From Trueperaceae bacterium (lineage in GTDB: Bacteria > Deinococcota > Deinococci > Deinococcales > Trueperaceae): a stretch of 6,181 nt of DNA. The stretch covers positions 1 through 6,181 of the forward strand of contig SKSV01000331.1 of NCBI GenBank assembly GCA_007122815.1, in the 5' to 3' direction. This document shows positions 5,823 to 6,181 of the stretch, piece by piece. A program made the translations under genes and the position numbers. Position 1 is the stretch's first letter. Every line of letters begins with the position of its first letter. The notes below the pieces were generated by a model. The model was not told the origin of the DNA. It did not search any database and saw only the letters and a list, made by a program, of their open reading frames with translations.

Positions 5823-6181
5823 GTGCTCCGAGATCAGGTGCTCGCTCCCGATCCAGGCGAACTCGTTGCGTTCCTGAACGAGCACCTGCAAGGCGGAGGC
5901 GCCCTGTTGCAGGTGGTGGCCGAGTGCGAGGTCGCGTACCACGGGCGCGCGGCGAGCGTCGCCGACGCGGGTGACTACCTGGTGATGGTCAAGCCGGACG
6001 GCAGCCTGCAGGTGCACGGCTACAAGGGGGTTAAGCCGGTCAACTGGCAACCTCAGACGGACGAGCTGTGGGCCGGCATCGAGGACAGCCAGGCGCAGCT
6101 CGTCGCGGAGCGGCGCAGCCCCGAGGAGTTCGTGCGCGTGGTCTTCCTCGAGACCGCGCTGGCTCAGGCGATACACCTGCG
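5823..6181 (+). CDS. nucS: NucS/EndoMS mismatch-specific endonuclease, N-terminal part (3' end outside window)
   Basis: An open frame from GTG 5823 runs to the window edge, giving 119 residues without a stop. It shows the NucS N-terminal DNA-binding/dimerisation domain: LLQVVAECEVAYHGRAAS (about 29-46), GDYLVMVKPDGSLQVHG (about 50-66), and KPVNWQP (71-77). R42 and W75 fall at the same residue numbers as DNA-contacting residues I recall from Pyrococcus abyssi NucS. The RecB-like nuclease domain lies beyond the window. NucS/EndoMS makes staggered double-strand cuts at mismatches and serves as mismatch repair where MutS/MutL are absent, in concert with the sliding clamp. An in-frame TAG at 5811 leaves GTG 5823 as the first normal start, 6 nt after TAGACT with no room for a Shine-Dalgarno, so the mRNA is probably leaderless; GTG 5838 is a less likely alternative. 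Divergent from nfo. Confidence 0.93.
   Translation, partial: MLRDQVLAPDPGELVAFLNEHLQGGGALLQVVAECEVAYHGRAASVADAGDYLVMVKPDGSLQVHGYKGVKPVNWQPQTDELWAGIEDSQAQLVAERRSPEEFVRVVFLETALAQAIHL

Noticed and set aside
5778..6176. Minus-strand 132-codon frame opposite nucS
   Set aside because: Antisense shadow of the recognised NucS N-terminal domain; no family features.
1..6181. CRISPR arrays, insertion sequences, tRNA or rRNA genes
   Set aside because: No regularly spaced repeats, transposase motifs or RNA gene signatures seen on either strand.

Overview
The window is a GC-rich bacterial chromosomal segment with very tight gene packing. Its most informative gene is a 3'-truncated nucS (EndoMS) at the right edge, divergent from a full-length nfo. 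NucS occurs in Archaea, Actinobacteria and some Deinococcota. The short gaps between a TAnnnT box and an initiator codon, with no room for a ribosome binding site, resemble the leaderless promoters common in Deinococcota and Actinobacteria. I lean towards a Deinococcota (Trueperaceae-like) or actinobacterial-type genome; this is inference, and the sequence alone does not settle it.

Layout: (1) 2-349 (+), C-terminal part of an EAL-domain c-di-GMP phosphodiesterase. (2) 382-2100 (+), a membrane-anchored hybrid histidine kinase with its own receiver domain, directly downstream and probably co-transcribed. (3) 2101-2339, a leader region with a TTGACA promoter candidate, a possible 9-codon upstream ORF and a GC-rich stem at the kinase stop. 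(4) 2340-3395 (+), a deoxyhypusine-synthase-family protein. It keeps the catalytic lysine, but by comparison with the human enzyme several amine-binding residues look replaced. (5) 3423-4172 (-), an RNase Z-like metallo-beta-lactamase-fold hydrolase, convergent with gene 4. (6) 4173-4447, a divergent intergenic region rich in stem-loops. (7) 4448-4912 (+), a small FMN-binding flavin reductase-type protein. (8) 4904-5767 (-), nfo, endonuclease IV, overlapping gene 7 tail to tail by 9 bp. (9) 5768-5822, a 55-bp divergent promoter region with an almost symmetric pair of outward-facing TAGACT boxes. (10) 5823-6181 (+), nucS, running off the window.

How the genes work together: genes 1 and 2 form a signalling pair (second-messenger hydrolysis plus phosphorelay). 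The nfo/nucS pair joins abasic-site repair with MutS/MutL-independent mismatch cleavage behind one shared promoter region, so joint control is plausible. The DHS-like, MBL and flavin reductase genes look like independent units. The most interesting points are the mirror-image leaderless promoters of nfo/nucS, the altered active site of the DHS-like protein, and the structured leaders around 4187-4217 and 4247-4440.
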